From: Gordonibacter sp. An230
Lineage (GTDB): Bacteria > Actinomycetota > Coriobacteriia > Coriobacteriales > Eggerthellaceae
Length of the DNA stretch: 64,000 nucleotides
Assembly: GCF_002159915.1 (NCBI RefSeq)
Contig: NZ_NFJP01000016.1
Coordinates: 18,052-82,051 of the forward strand
Direction: 5' to 3'
The position numbers were made by a program, and so were the translations under genes. The notes under the pieces are model-generated. The model saw nothing but the letters and a program-made list of their open reading frames with translations, did not search any database and was not told the origin of the DNA. Shown here piece after piece: positions 1 to 9,275 of the stretch (positions are counted from its first letter, which is position 1; each line of letters starts with the position of its first letter).

Positions 1-242
1 TTCGCTTCCCCTTGCGATTTGCTTCATGCGAGGCATGTGCCTCTCGTCCGAAAAAAGGGGGTGCCTTCGACCTTGCCGGCGGCGCTTCTTCTTTAGGGAG
101 AGTGCGGATGCGGTCGAACGCTCTGCCTCGTGCGTGCGGCAAAGCTTCCCCTTTCATGCCCCGTTCTCCTGTTGCGTGGTGGTCAGGGCCTTGTTTTCGT
201 TGGCGATGACGTGGAGAAATCGCACGTTCGCAAAAGTTGGAC

Positions 243-272
243 TTGAATTTTTGGCTGGGGGGGGGGTATTGT
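243..272 (+). promoter_or_regulatory. Candidate promoter with G10 spacer, upstream of the surface protein
   Basis: TTGAAT (243-248) and TATTGT (267-272) are separated by 18 bases, and ten consecutive G residues (257-266) fill the end of the spacer. Each hexamer matches the sigma-70 consensus at 4 of 6 positions. The start codon of the cell-wall protein is about 64 bases downstream. The rest of 1-335 shows no convincing gene. Confidence 0.45.
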
Positions 273-335
273 TAGTAGATGAGTGCTTATTTTGTTTTGC
301 GAGAGAGTGGGATTACAGGAGATGGGAGAGTTTAA

Positions 336-3300
336 ATGAAGCACGTTCCTGCGCGCATTCCCGCGATAGCGGTTGCCACGACGGTGGCTTTGACTGCTGT
401 CCCTGCCATCGGAGCGGGGGTGGAAAACGCGTGGGCGGAGGTCGCTGCTTCCTCTCCTGCGGCGCAGGCTGCTCGTGCGGCGAACTCCGTTACGGTGGGC
501 GACTTCGTGCTGACGGGCGCCGACGCGCAACCGGTTGAGGGCGTTGATTACAGATTCGAGAGCAACACTCTTTACATCGGGCATGTGGGCTCGACAACGG
601 ATGAGTTCAAGAAGTTCACCGTCTCCATGAAGCAGGGTGTCTCCAGCACAACCACGTGCTCTCTTGTTGCGAAGGGCAACGTAGAGCTTACATTGAGCGA
701 TGTGAGCATCGACCAGAGCGGGGCCCAGCTGCCCGGTCTGAAAGTGCAGGATGGCACGGGCAAGGTCACGCTGGTGGGCTCGAACTTCCTCAAGGGCGGC
801 GTGTGGAATGGCCGTGGCCAAGCGGGTTTGCAGGTTGAGCCGACGGGAGTCCTTGAGATCGATGGAGGCGGCTCGCTTGAGGCGACGGGTGGTTTCACGT
901 CCGGTACGGATGGCAAGGGCGGTGCAGGCATCGGCGGAAGCTCAGACGCCGAGGGCAAGAACATCACCATCAATGGCGGCACTATCGTGGCGAACGGCAA
1001 GAATGGTGGCGCGGGCATTGGCGGTGGCTCGAACGCTAGCGGCAAGAACATCACCATCAACGGCGGCACCGTCACGGCGCAGTCTACCGGCAACGGTGGC
1101 GGCCCGAGCTATTCGAACGGCGTTGGAGCTGGCATTGGCGCGGGCAAGGAAAGAGATGGTAGTCCGTCCTTCCCTACAGGAGAAAACATCACCATCACTG
1201 GCGGCACCGTCAACGCCATCGGAGGGCATACTGGTGCCGGCATCGGAGGCGCCGGGGCGTTTTCTAGTGCGCGCAACATCACCATCACCGGCGGCACCAT
1301 CAAGGCATCGGCCACAGGCAAGGCGGCTGCTATCGGCGGCGGCGGGCAGGGGGGTGGAAACAACATCACCATCACCGGTGGCGATTTAGATGTGAGCGTG
1401 AAGGACATCGGCGGTGGGTCGGCGATCGGCGGCGGGCACCCTGGTAAAGGCAGTGCATCTGAAAGCGTCGAGATCACGGGAGGCCGCTTCAAATTTAACA
1501 GCGTCGGCAAGATAGCCCCGGCAAATGGCCTGAAAGGCGGCAAGTTCGCCTGCAAAGACGAAAATAATTTTAGTTGCATAGGATATAGGCAGGTGTACAG
1601 GAGCAATGTCGCCGATGGTTATGGCGTGGCTGCCAACGTTGAAGCCGATAAGGAAGAATACGGGTTCATCATCAAGCCGCGCGGTACGGTCACGTGCCCT
1701 CAATTCGAACATGGCGACTCCATGCAGTTGACCTATGGCGACCAGCTTTTAAGCTTGATCGAAGGGGCCGAGGCCATTCAACCCGACCAGTCGAGTCCCA
1801 TGGTAGAGCTGTGGTATCGCGATCCCGGCAAGCAAAGCTCGTATTGGGGTGAAAATTGGAAGAAGGTCGAAGAGAACACCGTCCTTGATGTGGCTTCCGG
1901 CGGGGTGTACGAGTTCCGCGCTCTGGTCGAGCAGCAGAATAATGATGACAATACGGAGAGCGTGTACGCGCCCACATGGATTGATTGCAAGGTTACATTC
2001 AAGCCAAAAACGTTGACTGCCGACATGTTCAGCGACATCGAGAGCGTCATATACGATGCCGAGGGGCAAGAGCCTGTGGTTTCCCCTTCGGAGGACGAGC
2101 CTTTTCTGACCACCGACGACTTCACGGTCGAATATAGAAACAACGTGAATGCTGGCACGGCCACCGCCGTTATCAGCGGCAAGCGCAACTACGCCACGCC
2201 CACCACGGGTTCGGGCGAAGATGGCGATCCGGTCGTGTCCGTCCCGGTGGAAGTTCCCTTCACCATCGCCAAGGCTCCGCTCACGCTTGCAGCCAACGAC
2301 GTCTCGGTCGCTTTTGGCGACGAGCCTGCATACACGTACTCGGGAATGGGCTTCAAAGGCTCCGACAATGAGAGCGTGCTGAAGGAAGTGCAGATCGGCG
2401 CCGTCGATTACCGGCCGGGCGAAACCGCTGCCGGCCAAGAGCTCCCCATCACGGTATCGGCCAAGGCTGACAACTACGACATCACCCCGCAACAGGGCAT
2501 GCTGACCGTTGTTGAGGGTAGGGCGGAGTTCGAGTCCATCGGCACCTACAACGATAGCGGTGCGGAGTCGACTGAGTTTACGTTCGGCGATGTCATCACG
2601 GTGAAGGCGAAACTCGCGCTGGCGAACGACGGGCAGGCCGACGAGGGGCAGCAGGCGAGCGCCGCTCTTGCGGTCGAAGAGGCCACTCCTGGCACGATGA
2701 CACTGTATTACAACTCCACGCCGATCTCCGATCCCGTGCAGATGGCTGACGACGGCACATGCGAGCTGGAATACGACACCTCGAAGCGCATTGTTCCGGT
2801 TGGAGAGGAAGATCGGATCACCGTCCACTACGCGTCGAACGGCAGCGTTGCCGACGTGGAGAGCGAGACGAATTCGTTCAGGCTTTCTGCGCGCACGCTG
2901 GATGCTGGCATGTTCTCTATTGCCGACGTGACTTACAACGGTGCTGGGCAGACGCCTGCCGTGGCCAAGGCTGAAAACGCTGATCCTTTGCTCGATATCG
3001 CAAAAGACTGCATCATTGAGGCTGATGGCTACCAGAACAACCTCCATGCGGCCGACAAGGGCGCTGAGGTTCACCCCTTCGTTACGGTGAAGTCCCAAGA
3101 GGGCGGCTTTTACACGGGCGAGGTGGAAGTCCCCTTCACCATCAATCCCGCTGAGGCAACGGTGATGCTGGAAGATGCGACGATTGCCGTGGGCGCCGAC
3201 CTACCCATGTTGCAATACGATGTCGAGGGGCTGTTCAACGGGGATAAGCTGGCCAAAGGCACCACCAGCCCCATAACGGTTACGTGCGCCTACGACAAGG

Positions 3301-5156
3301 AGACGTCCGGCGTGGGCGCCATCCCCATTGTCGCGAGAGTGGAGCACCCCGATGAGGTGAACCCCGACTACACGGTGAAGGAGCCCATCGAGGACGGCAC
3401 GCTGACCGTGGTGCAGTCGCAATCGGCCATCGAGGCGAAGGCTTACGATGAAGACGGGAGCCCGCGTAGCGAGTTCACTTATGGTGACACCATTGTCATC
3501 AAGGCGACGGCGAACGCCACGGGCGAGGTTGCTGCGGGCGAAGAGCCGTCCCTGCCGGGTGCGCGGGCTGCCGACGACGATGGCGAGTCGCTTACGATGA
3601 CCATCTGCAATGCAGAGGGCGAGGCGCTGTGCTCCTCTACTGAGGTGCGTCGCGGCGTCGAGAGTACGTTCTCCTTCGACACCCAAGATGTGAAGCAGAT
3701 GCTATCCCCGGGCAAGAACACGCTGAAGGTGGTGCTGGCGGGCGATGACGACATGGCGGAGGCCGAGCAGAGCCTCGTCATCACGGTGAATCCCCAGGTC
3801 GTGAGCGATGTGGCGCTTACAGGCGATGCTTCGAAAGTGTATGACGGTACGACTGATGTGCTGGATGGGGGCACGTTGGCGCTCTCGTTCGGGGGCGCGC
3901 TGCAAGGTGACGAGGTCTCCCTCGGCGGCACGTTCTCGTTCTCCGACAAGAATGCGGGAACCAAAACTGTCAATGTCGCCGATCTGGCGTTTTCCGGTGC
4001 CGACGCACAATGGTACCAGCTGCCCGACGGCATGACTGCCGTTTCGGGCGAAGTGCAAGGTGGGATAGCCAAGCGTCCTGTCACGGTGACGGCCGACGAT
4101 GCCGAGGTGGCGGCGGGCGGCGATCTGCCCGAACTTGGCTACACCATTCAAGGAGCGATGGGTGACGAGGGGCTACTCGAAGGGGAGTCTTTGGGCGAGT
4201 CCATCGTATGCGCGGTGGAAGACGCGTACAGCAAAGACACCGCCAAAGCGGGACAGACGTTCGAGATCGCTCCGAGCGGCGCGGCCAACAGCAACTACAG
4301 CATCAAGTATATGACCGGCACGCTTACCGTCGTGCTGCCTGACGGGCCGATCACGCTTCCCGGCGATGACGGTCAGCTCGGCACGGAAGACGATGTGGAG
4401 GTGATCGTGCCCGATGATTCCCAGGCGGCATCTGACGGAGGCATCGATCTGCCCGGCGGAGGCGAGGTGACGCTTCCTGGAGGGGATGGACAGATTGGTG
4501 GTGGCGACGACGCAAAGGTGACGCTTCCCGGGGGCTCGCATATCGGTCCCGACGGCTCGGTTTCGGTGCCCGAAAGCGGGCAGATCTCGCTACCTGGCGA
4601 GAACGGTCAGCTGGGCGACGTCGACGATGTGACGGTGATTCCCGGCGAGGGCGGTGCGACCGTCGGCCCCGACGGCTCGGTGACCCTGCCCGGCGGCGGC
4701 ACGGTGGACGGCCCGCACAGCGGCGGGGCTCTCGTGTCCGGAGGCACGGTGGTGCATCCCGACGGTTCGGCTGACATCCCGGCCGGCGGGCGGATCGACT
4801 TGCCGGGCCAGGACGGCCAGCTTGGCGGAAACGACGATGTGGCGGTGCTGCTGCCCGAAGGGGAGGCCTCCCGACTGAACCCTGACGGCTCGGTGACGCT
4901 TTCCGGCGGTGGCACTGTGGTGCGCCCCGACGGCACCTTCGAGGTTCCGGCTGGCTCCAAAGTGCTGCCCGACGGCACCATCATCTACCCTGGGCAAGGC
5001 GAGGCCATCCCGCTACCTTCCGACGATGACGGTTCGACGGCTTTGGCACCCACTGGGGATGCGGCCGGTGCCGTGGCCGGAGCCGCAGCCCTCGGTGCGG
5101 CAGGCGGCTTGGCGGTCATGTTCGCATCCCTGCGGCGCAAATTCTCGCGCAAGTAG
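336..5156 (+). CDS. Large LAPTG-anchored cell-wall protein with beta-helix, MBG and YDG repeats
   Basis: A predicted secreted adhesin-like protein of 1606 residues. Residues 1 to about 35 form a signal peptide ending near AWA-EV. About residues 60-390 carry repeated NITIxGGT blocks with GAGIGGG turns, resembling the parallel beta-helix 'carbohydrate-binding domain-containing' proteins. About 550-1370 hold several MBG/YDG-type modules (for example KVYDGTTD and SDKNAG). About 1370-1560 is rich in LPGGDGQxGxxDD repeats, Asp-rich and possibly calcium-binding. The C-terminus has LAPTGD, a hydrophobic helix and RRKFSRK, a sortase signal of the LAxTG type known from actinobacteria. The ATG follows GGAGATGGGAG. 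It appears monocistronic. The ligand is unknown. Confidence 0.85.
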   Translation: MKHVPARIPAIAVATTVALTAVPAIGAGVENAWAEVAASSPAAQAARAANSVTVGDFVLTGADAQPVEGVDYRFESNTLYIGHVGSTTDEFKKFTVSMKQGVSSTTTCSLVAKGNVELTLSDVSIDQSGAQLPGLKVQDGTGKVTLVGSNFLKGGVWNGRGQAGLQVEPTGVLEIDGGGSLEATGGFTSGTDGKGGAGIGGSSDAEGKNITINGGTIVANGKNGGAGIGGGSNASGKNITINGGTVTAQSTGNGGGPSYSNGVGAGIGAGKERDGSPSFPTGENITITGGTVNAIGGHTGAGIGGAGAFSSARNITITGGTIKASATGKAAAIGGGGQGGGNNITITGGDLDVSVKDIGGGSAIGGGHPGKGSASESVEITGGRFKFNSVGKIAPANGLKGGKFACKDENNFSCIGYRQVYRSNVADGYGVAANVEADKEEYGFIIKPRGTVTCPQFEHGDSMQLTYGDQLLSLIEGAEAIQPDQSSPMVELWYRDPGKQSSYWGENWKKVEENTVLDVASGGVYEFRALVEQQNNDDNTESVYAPTWIDCKVTFKPKTLTADMFSDIESVIYDAEGQEPVVSPSEDEPFLTTDDFTVEYRNNVNAGTATAVISGKRNYATPTTGSGEDGDPVVSVPVEVPFTIAKAPLTLAANDVSVAFGDEPAYTYSGMGFKGSDNESVLKEVQIGAVDYRPGETAAGQELPITVSAKADNYDITPQQGMLTVVEGRAEFESIGTYNDSGAESTEFTFGDVITVKAKLALANDGQADEGQQASAALAVEEATPGTMTLYYNSTPISDPVQMADDGTCELEYDTSKRIVPVGEEDRITVHYASNGSVADVESETNSFRLSARTLDAGMFSIADVTYNGAGQTPAVAKAENADPLLDIAKDCIIEADGYQNNLHAADKGAEVHPFVTVKSQEGGFYTGEVEVPFTINPAEATVMLEDATIAVGADLPMLQYDVEGLFNGDKLAKGTTSPITVTCAYDKETSGVGAIPIVARVEHPDEVNPDYTVKEPIEDGTLTVVQSQSAIEAKAYDEDGSPRSEFTYGDTIVIKATANATGEVAAGEEPSLPGARAADDDGESLTMTICNAEGEALCSSTEVRRGVESTFSFDTQDVKQMLSPGKNTLKVVLAGDDDMAEAEQSLVITVNPQVVSDVALTGDASKVYDGTTDVLDGGTLALSFGGALQGDEVSLGGTFSFSDKNAGTKTVNVADLAFSGADAQWYQLPDGMTAVSGEVQGGIAKRPVTVTADDAEVAAGGDLPELGYTIQGAMGDEGLLEGESLGESIVCAVEDAYSKDTAKAGQTFEIAPSGAANSNYSIKYMTGTLTVVLPDGPITLPGDDGQLGTEDDVEVIVPDDSQAASDGGIDLPGGGEVTLPGGDGQIGGGDDAKVTLPGGSHIGPDGSVSVPESGQISLPGENGQLGDVDDVTVIPGEGGATVGPDGSVTLPGGGTVDGPHSGGALVSGGTVVHPDGSADIPAGGRIDLPGQDGQLGGNDDVAVLLPEGEASRLNPDGSVTLSGGGTVVRPDGTFEVPAGSKVLPDGTIIYPGQGEAIPLPSDDDGSTALAPTGDAAGAVAGAAALGAAGGLAVMFASLRRKFSRK
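958..1390 (+). repeat. Five coding repeats of the AACATCACCATCA core
   Basis: The core AACATCACCATCA recurs near 960, 1047, 1185, 1273 and 1361, each followed by a GGCGGC-like Gly-Gly coding stretch. Spacing is about 87-89 bases, with one longer step of about 138. The 29-residue period fits one beta-helix repeat per unit. This near-identical DNA could support recombination that changes repeat number. Confidence 0.75.
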
Positions 5157-5221
5157 CCGCTTCGCTCCTGTGCCTGCGGTTTTGGCGCGTCCGTCCGTTC
5201 GATGGGCGGACGCGCTAGGAA

Positions 5222-5256
5222 AAGTGCCCCGCCCCTTTTCGAGGGGCGGGGCACTT
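5222..5256. terminator. Bidirectional GC-rich hairpin
   Basis: A perfect 14-bp stem (5222-5235 with 5243-5256) and a 7-base loop lie between the convergent surface-protein gene and the amidotransferase gene. On the minus strand the stem is followed by four T residues. A second smaller inverted repeat (5185-5193 with 5207-5215) precedes it. Most of 5257-5457 holds nothing recognisable. Confidence 0.65.
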
Positions 5257-5457
5257 GTCGTTGCAGGCAGAGGTCGTCACCGGACGCACGCGGAGAGCGG
5301 CGGTGGGGTTCTGCGCTCCGCGCGTTGCGAGTCCGCGCACGATTCGGAAGAGCGTGGTGTTCTTTGCCGCCTTTGCCGTTTCTGCCGTCGATTGCGCGTT
5401 TCTCACCCTTCTCGCTGCGGCGCCTTTCCGGCGGCGTTTTCGTGGCGCGTGGGCGCG

Positions 5458-6258
5458 CTATCGCGCGGCGTCGATCAGGGCGCGGAACAGCGGCACGTGA
5501 TCGGCGAGATACTCAGGGTGCCATTGCACGCCGAGGAAGAAGCGACGGGTCGGATCCTCGAGCGCTTCCACGAGCCCGTCGTCACTTACCGCTGACGCGA
5601 GCAATCCGGGCGCTATCGCAGCCACCGCTTGGTGATGCATCGAGTTCGCGAGCAGCGAGCGATCATCGGCCGTTTCGCGTCCTGTTTCGAGATCAGCTGG
5701 CCATCCGACCTTGCAGCCTGGAGTTGCCCCGTCGCCTGTTCCACCGCACAGCACGCGTTCGAGCAGGGTGCCGGACGCGACGTCGATGCGCTGGTGCGCC
5801 ATATCGTAGGGCGGCCTCTGCCGATGGTCGATCGCGGTGATCCCGCAGGCGCGAACGTCTTGATAGAGCGTGCCGCCCAGCGCGACGTTCATCACCTGCA
5901 TGCCTCGGCAAATGCCCAGTACGGGCAGGTCGTGCTCGTGCGCCGTGCGAACGAGCTCCAGCTCGAGTGCGTCGCGGTTTGCCGACACCTGGACGGTTTC
6001 GGGAAGGCGCGCCGCGTCGCCGTAGCGCCGAGGATCCACGTCGCCGCCGCCCGAAAGCACGAGCGCGTCCACCCGCTCGATCATCTCGCGCGCTGCGGCT
6101 TCGTTCGCCTCGTCGCCGCCGTCGATCGGGGGAAGCAGCACCGGCGTGCCTCCGGCTGCGGCTACGCAGCGCACGTACTCCACCGTGACGCGCTCCACGG
6201 TCACGCGTTCGTCCTTCTGCTCCTCCACCGAATGCGTGGTAGTGATCCCGATGATCAT
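5458..6258 (-). CDS. Gamma-glutamyl-gamma-aminobutyrate hydrolase-like (peptidase C26) amidotransferase
   Basis: A 266-residue class I glutamine-amidotransferase-fold hydrolase of the PuuD/peptidase C26 family, which cleaves gamma-glutamyl amide bonds in the cytoplasm. The nucleophile Cys lies in the elbow LGICRGMQVMN near residue 120. The His-Glu pair of the triad is in VQWHPEY near the C-terminus. VLSGGGDVDP is the usual family glycine-rich strand. The length is typical. GGAGG lies upstream of the ATG. It is divergent from the CoA-transferase gene, with a 283-base gap. No polyamine genes are nearby, so the substrate is uncertain. Confidence 0.85.
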   Translation of the reverse strand: MIIGITTTHSVEEQKDERVTVERVTVEYVRCVAAAGGTPVLLPPIDGGDEANEAAAREMIERVDALVLSGGGDVDPRRYGDAARLPETVQVSANRDALELELVRTAHEHDLPVLGICRGMQVMNVALGGTLYQDVRACGITAIDHRQRPPYDMAHQRIDVASGTLLERVLCGGTGDGATPGCKVGWPADLETGRETADDRSLLANSMHHQAVAAIAPGLLASAVSDDGLVEALEDPTRRFFLGVQWHPEYLADHVPLFRALIDAAR

Positions 6259-6440
6259 GCGACCCGCCTCCGACCTCTGTCCGTCTCCGATCCTCTCGGG
6301 TGCAGCATACGGAAAAACGTCTGCGTTTGCAGCGTGCGCAGGGAATCAACAGAAGCGTGCTCGATTGGGGTTGGTGCGGATACGGGGCGGGCGGTGGGCG
6401 AGGGCGCTGCGAAGGCGTCGGGCGCTTTCGGCCGAAAGGC

Positions 6441-6456
6441 TGGCACGGTAGTTGCT
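6441..6456 (+). promoter_or_regulatory. Sigma-54 promoter 1 (TGGCAC-N5-TTGCT)
   Basis: TGGCAC at 6441-6446 and TTGCT at 6452-6456 give a perfect -24/-12 element, about 85 bases before the first CoA-transferase start. GG and GC keep the required 10-base spacing. No enhancer (UAS) sequence could be fixed by eye. Confidence 0.8.
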
Positions 6457-6541
6457 AAAGGGGAGGGCGAGGACGTTGTCGTTTCGCGGAAGGAGCGGGC
6501 GACGCGCGACACAAGGGATCAAGATGCGAGGAGGTAGGCAT

Positions 6542-7786
6542 ATGAAGTCATCGGACCGTCCCAAGTTCGGCAATTTGCAGAACTTGAAGGTGCTCAACGC
6601 CGGCGCTGTCATCGCTGCGCCGTTCGTGTGCGAGCTGTTCGCCGAGCAGGGCGCGGACGTCATCGAGTTGGAGAGTACGGTCGCTCCCGACATGTATCGC
6701 ATGTACGGCGACGCCTGGTCGGTGGATCGCCGCAACCAGCGCATGATGACGCTCAACATTCCCTCGCCCGAGGGCAAGGAGATCCTGCTGCGGATGGTGA
6801 AGTGGGCCGACGTGCTGGTCGAGTCGTCGAAGGGCGGCACCTGGGAGAAGTGGGGGCTCACCGACGAGGTGCTGTGGGAGGCGAATCCGGCGCTCGTCAT
6901 CCTGCATATCTCCGGCTTCGGCAACTGGGGGGATCCCTCCTACGTGAGCCGCGCGTCGTTCGACCCCATCGGTCAGGCGTTCTCGGGCTACTCGAACCTC
7001 AACGGCTTCCCGGACAGCCCGCCCAGCGTGACGAAGCCCTTCACAGGCGACTTCATGACGGGCCTCATGGGCGCGTGGGCCACGCTGGCCGCCGTCATCC
7101 GCGCGCGCGAGACGGGCGAGGGCGAGTCCATCGACTGCTGCCAGTTCGAGGCGCTCGTTCGCTTGCAGGGCGCCACGCTGTCCGACGGCATCAACCATGG
7201 CATCCAGCCGCCGCGTCTGGGCAACGAGGACTTGGTGGGCGCCTGCGCCGGCGCGCAGAAGTGCAAGGACGGCTACTGCCAGGTGGCCGTGGGCGGCGCC
7301 GGCCCGGTGAAGAAGCTGGTCGAGTTCTTCGGGTTCGCCGACGATCCCGACTTCCAGCCGCTCGGCACCTACCCGTCGATCACGCGCAAACCCGGCTGCA
7401 AGAGCCTCGACGAGCCGCTGCCCGACCGCGCCGCGAAGTTCCGCGCCGCTCTGGACAGCTGGTGCGAGGAGCATACGGTTTCCGAGGTCAACGAAATATT
7501 CGGCCAGATGGGCGTGGCGGTGAGCCCTCACATGACCTACGAGATGATGCTTTCCGACCCACACTACCAGGCGCGCGAGGTGTTTATCGACTGCTACGAC
7601 GAAATCACGCAGAAGACGATCAAGCAGGTGAACATGATTCCCCGCTTCAAGAAGCATCCGGGGCAGATCGTGCGCGGCGGGGCGAAGTACGATGCCGACA
7701 CCAAGGACATCATGGAGGAGTTCGGCTATTCGGAGGAGGAGGTCGATCTTTTGTACGAGAAGGGGGTGTTGCGCGAAGGCGAGTAG
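6542..7786 (+). CDS. CaiB/BaiF family CoA-transferase (module A, first copy)
   Basis: A 414-residue class III CoA-transferase that would move CoA between two organic acids in the cytoplasm. The N-terminus (GNLQNLKVLNAGAVIAAPF) and the blocks ISGFGNWGDPSY and YEMMLSDPHYQAREVF are family hallmarks. Length is normal. The ATG at 6542 is chosen because AGGAGG lies just upstream and because the third paralogue aligns from the same point (KRSDIPAFGNLQG). It has its own sigma-54 promoter and precedes an MFS gene, the same pairing that is repeated downstream. The donor and acceptor acids cannot be read from sequence. Confidence 0.9.
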   Translation: MKSSDRPKFGNLQNLKVLNAGAVIAAPFVCELFAEQGADVIELESTVAPDMYRMYGDAWSVDRRNQRMMTLNIPSPEGKEILLRMVKWADVLVESSKGGTWEKWGLTDEVLWEANPALVILHISGFGNWGDPSYVSRASFDPIGQAFSGYSNLNGFPDSPPSVTKPFTGDFMTGLMGAWATLAAVIRARETGEGESIDCCQFEALVRLQGATLSDGINHGIQPPRLGNEDLVGACAGAQKCKDGYCQVAVGGAGPVKKLVEFFGFADDPDFQPLGTYPSITRKPGCKSLDEPLPDRAAKFRAALDSWCEEHTVSEVNEIFGQMGVAVSPHMTYEMMLSDPHYQAREVFIDCYDEITQKTIKQVNMIPRFKKHPGQIVRGGAKYDADTKDIMEEFGYSEEEVDLLYEKGVLREGE

Positions 7787-7872
7787 CGTGCAGGGCGCCG
7801 GGGTCGGCTTCGGAGCGCCCGCTTCGGGGTCGTCTCCCTGTCGTCGAGGGCAAGGCAGGGAATCTTCGGGCA

Positions 7873-7908
7873 TCTTCACGATGGCATGCATTTTGCTCAT
7901 CGTGAAGA
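7873..7908. promoter_or_regulatory. Perfect 11-bp inverted repeat bracketing sigma-54 promoter 2
   Basis: TCTTCACGATG (7873-7883) and its complement CATCGTGAAGA (7898-7908) flank the -24/-12 core, leaving a 14-base centre. It could be an operator, or an RNA hairpin at the end of the preceding transcript. There is no T tail, so an operator seems more likely. Confidence 0.6.
7882..7897 (+). promoter_or_regulatory. Sigma-54 promoter 2 (TGGCAT-N5-TTGCT)
   Basis: TGGCAT 7882-7887 and TTGCT 7893-7897 lie 46 bases before the MFS start codon. The spacing of GG and GC is exact. Confidence 0.75.
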
Positions 7909-7942
7909 CGTTGGGGATTCTGCGTTCGATGAAGGAGGCACT

Positions 7943-9202
7943 ATGACAAACACTCAGGCGAAAGGAAGCACGTACGCGATCGCGACGGCGATCGCCTGCA
8001 TCGCGTTCTACGCCGTTCCCGTGGGTTTGGTCGGAAACCAGGCCGGGCTGTTCACCACGCCGGTGATGGAGCAGTTCGGATGGTCTCAGACGGAGGCCAC
8101 GCTGTACATGTCCATTCAGCCATGGGTGGCGGCTCTGTTCACACCGCTTGCGGGCAAGGTTTTGAGCAGGTGCAATCCCCGCTGGGTGCTCACCCTTAGC
8201 TCGCTTGCGTTCGGCCTGTCGTCTTTGGCGTGCGCGTGGTTCACCGAACCGTGGATGTGGCACTGCTACGGTGTGATCTACGGCATCAGCGCCGCGTTCT
8301 TCATGTACATCGCGGTTCCCACCATGGTGAACCGTTGGTTCGTGAAGCACAACGGGTTCGTGATCGGCTTCTGTGGCGCGTTCATCTCCATTTTGGCCGC
8401 CATCATGAGCCCGGTCATCCAAACGTGGATATCCTCGATGGGCTGGCAGCAGGCGCGCATCATCATCAGCGTCGCCTGCACCGTGATCTCCGTCGTGCTG
8501 ACGGCCGCCCTGTTGCGCCCCAGCCCGGAATCCATGGGTTTGAAGCCGTTCGGCTACGACCCGAATGCGTCCGAGTCTGCCGTTGCCGATCCCAGCAAGA
8601 AGACCGGTTGCACGCCCGCCGAGGCGCGCAAGAACCCCGCGCTGTACATGCTGATGGTCGTCGCCGGGTTCTTCGTGATCTCGGCGTCGTTCGTGCAGCA
8701 GTTGTCCCGCTACTGCTCAACGATGCCCGAACTGGGCGCCGCGGTAGGCGCCATGGCCGTGTCCATCGCTATGGTGGGCGGCATCGTCGGCAAGTTCGGC
8801 CTGGGTTGGATGTGCGACCGCTTCGGCTCGCGTATCGCGGGAGTCACGGCGGGCGCGCTTGGCGCTATCGGCGTTCTGATCTGCTTTTTCGCTGGAGGCA
8901 ACGCTATGTTGTTCTATGTGGGCGTCGCGCTGTTCGGCGTGGGGTACTCGGCGTTGTCCACCGTTCCTCCCATGCTGTGCAGCGACGCGTTCGGCCAGAA
9001 GAGCTTCACCGACATCTATTCGATGGTGGCTACGGCATTGAACGTGTTCTCCGGTTTTGCGGCGCTCATCTACGCGCAGATCTTCGATATCACCGGAAGC
9101 TACAACGGCGCGTTCTGGATGATCATCGTGTTCTATGTGCTCATCGTGGTCATGAGCTTGTTCATCGTGCCGATGGGCCGTCGCTCCTGGGCGAAGAAAT
9201 AG
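7943..9202 (+). CDS. MFS transporter, oxalate/formate-antiporter-like (module A, first copy)
   Basis: A 419-residue, roughly 12-helix major facilitator. The N-terminal pattern of a first helix followed by LFTTPVMEQFGWSQTEATLY matches the OFA/monocarboxylate group of MFS carriers. It probably carries the organic acid handled by the adjacent CoA-transferases. The ATG at 7943 follows GAAGGAGG. It is clearly paralogous to the MFS gene at 11297 (both have NPRW, SAAFFMY or SAFFMY, and FGW blocks). A UUCG-loop terminator follows. Substrate and direction are unknown. Confidence 0.87.
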   Translation: MTNTQAKGSTYAIATAIACIAFYAVPVGLVGNQAGLFTTPVMEQFGWSQTEATLYMSIQPWVAALFTPLAGKVLSRCNPRWVLTLSSLAFGLSSLACAWFTEPWMWHCYGVIYGISAAFFMYIAVPTMVNRWFVKHNGFVIGFCGAFISILAAIMSPVIQTWISSMGWQQARIIISVACTVISVVLTAALLRPSPESMGLKPFGYDPNASESAVADPSKKTGCTPAEARKNPALYMLMVVAGFFVISASFVQQLSRYCSTMPELGAAVGAMAVSIAMVGGIVGKFGLGWMCDRFGSRIAGVTAGALGAIGVLICFFAGGNAMLFYVGVALFGVGYSALSTVPPMLCSDAFGQKSFTDIYSMVATALNVFSGFAALIYAQIFDITGSYNGAFWMIIVFYVLIVVMSLFIVPMGRRSWAKK

Positions 9203-9227
9203 GCCTGTCCGTCTGTTCGCGCGTTGC

Positions 9228-9257
9228 GGGCCGCCTTCGGGCGGTCCGTTCTCTTTT
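9228..9257 (+). terminator. Rho-independent terminator with TTCG loop
   Basis: GGGCCGCC (9228-9235), a TTCG loop, then GGCGGTCC (9240-9247), followed by the T-rich tail GTTCTCTTTT. It ends the first MFS transcript just before the next sigma-54 promoter. Confidence 0.8.
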
Positions 9258-9275
9258 GCGCGCGATGTGCCAGGT

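Noticed and set aside
183..821. 212-codon minus-strand frame over the start of the surface-protein gene
   Set aside because: It overlaps the signal-peptide region of a convincing gene and shows only shadow-type composition.
958..1390. CRISPR-like regular repeats
   Set aside because: The repeats are coding, degenerate and without unique spacers. They encode beta-helix turns.
1749..3098. 449-codon minus-strand frame inside the surface-protein gene
   Set aside because: Histidine/arginine-rich shadow of the plus-strand gene with no domain or ribosome binding site. The plus-strand frame has a signal peptide, named modules and a sorting signal.
6548..8422. 624-codon minus-strand frame opposite the CoA-transferase and MFS genes
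   Set aside because: It crosses two well-supported genes and the sigma-54 promoter between them. Its composition (His, Arg, Ala) is that of a shadow frame in GC-rich DNA.
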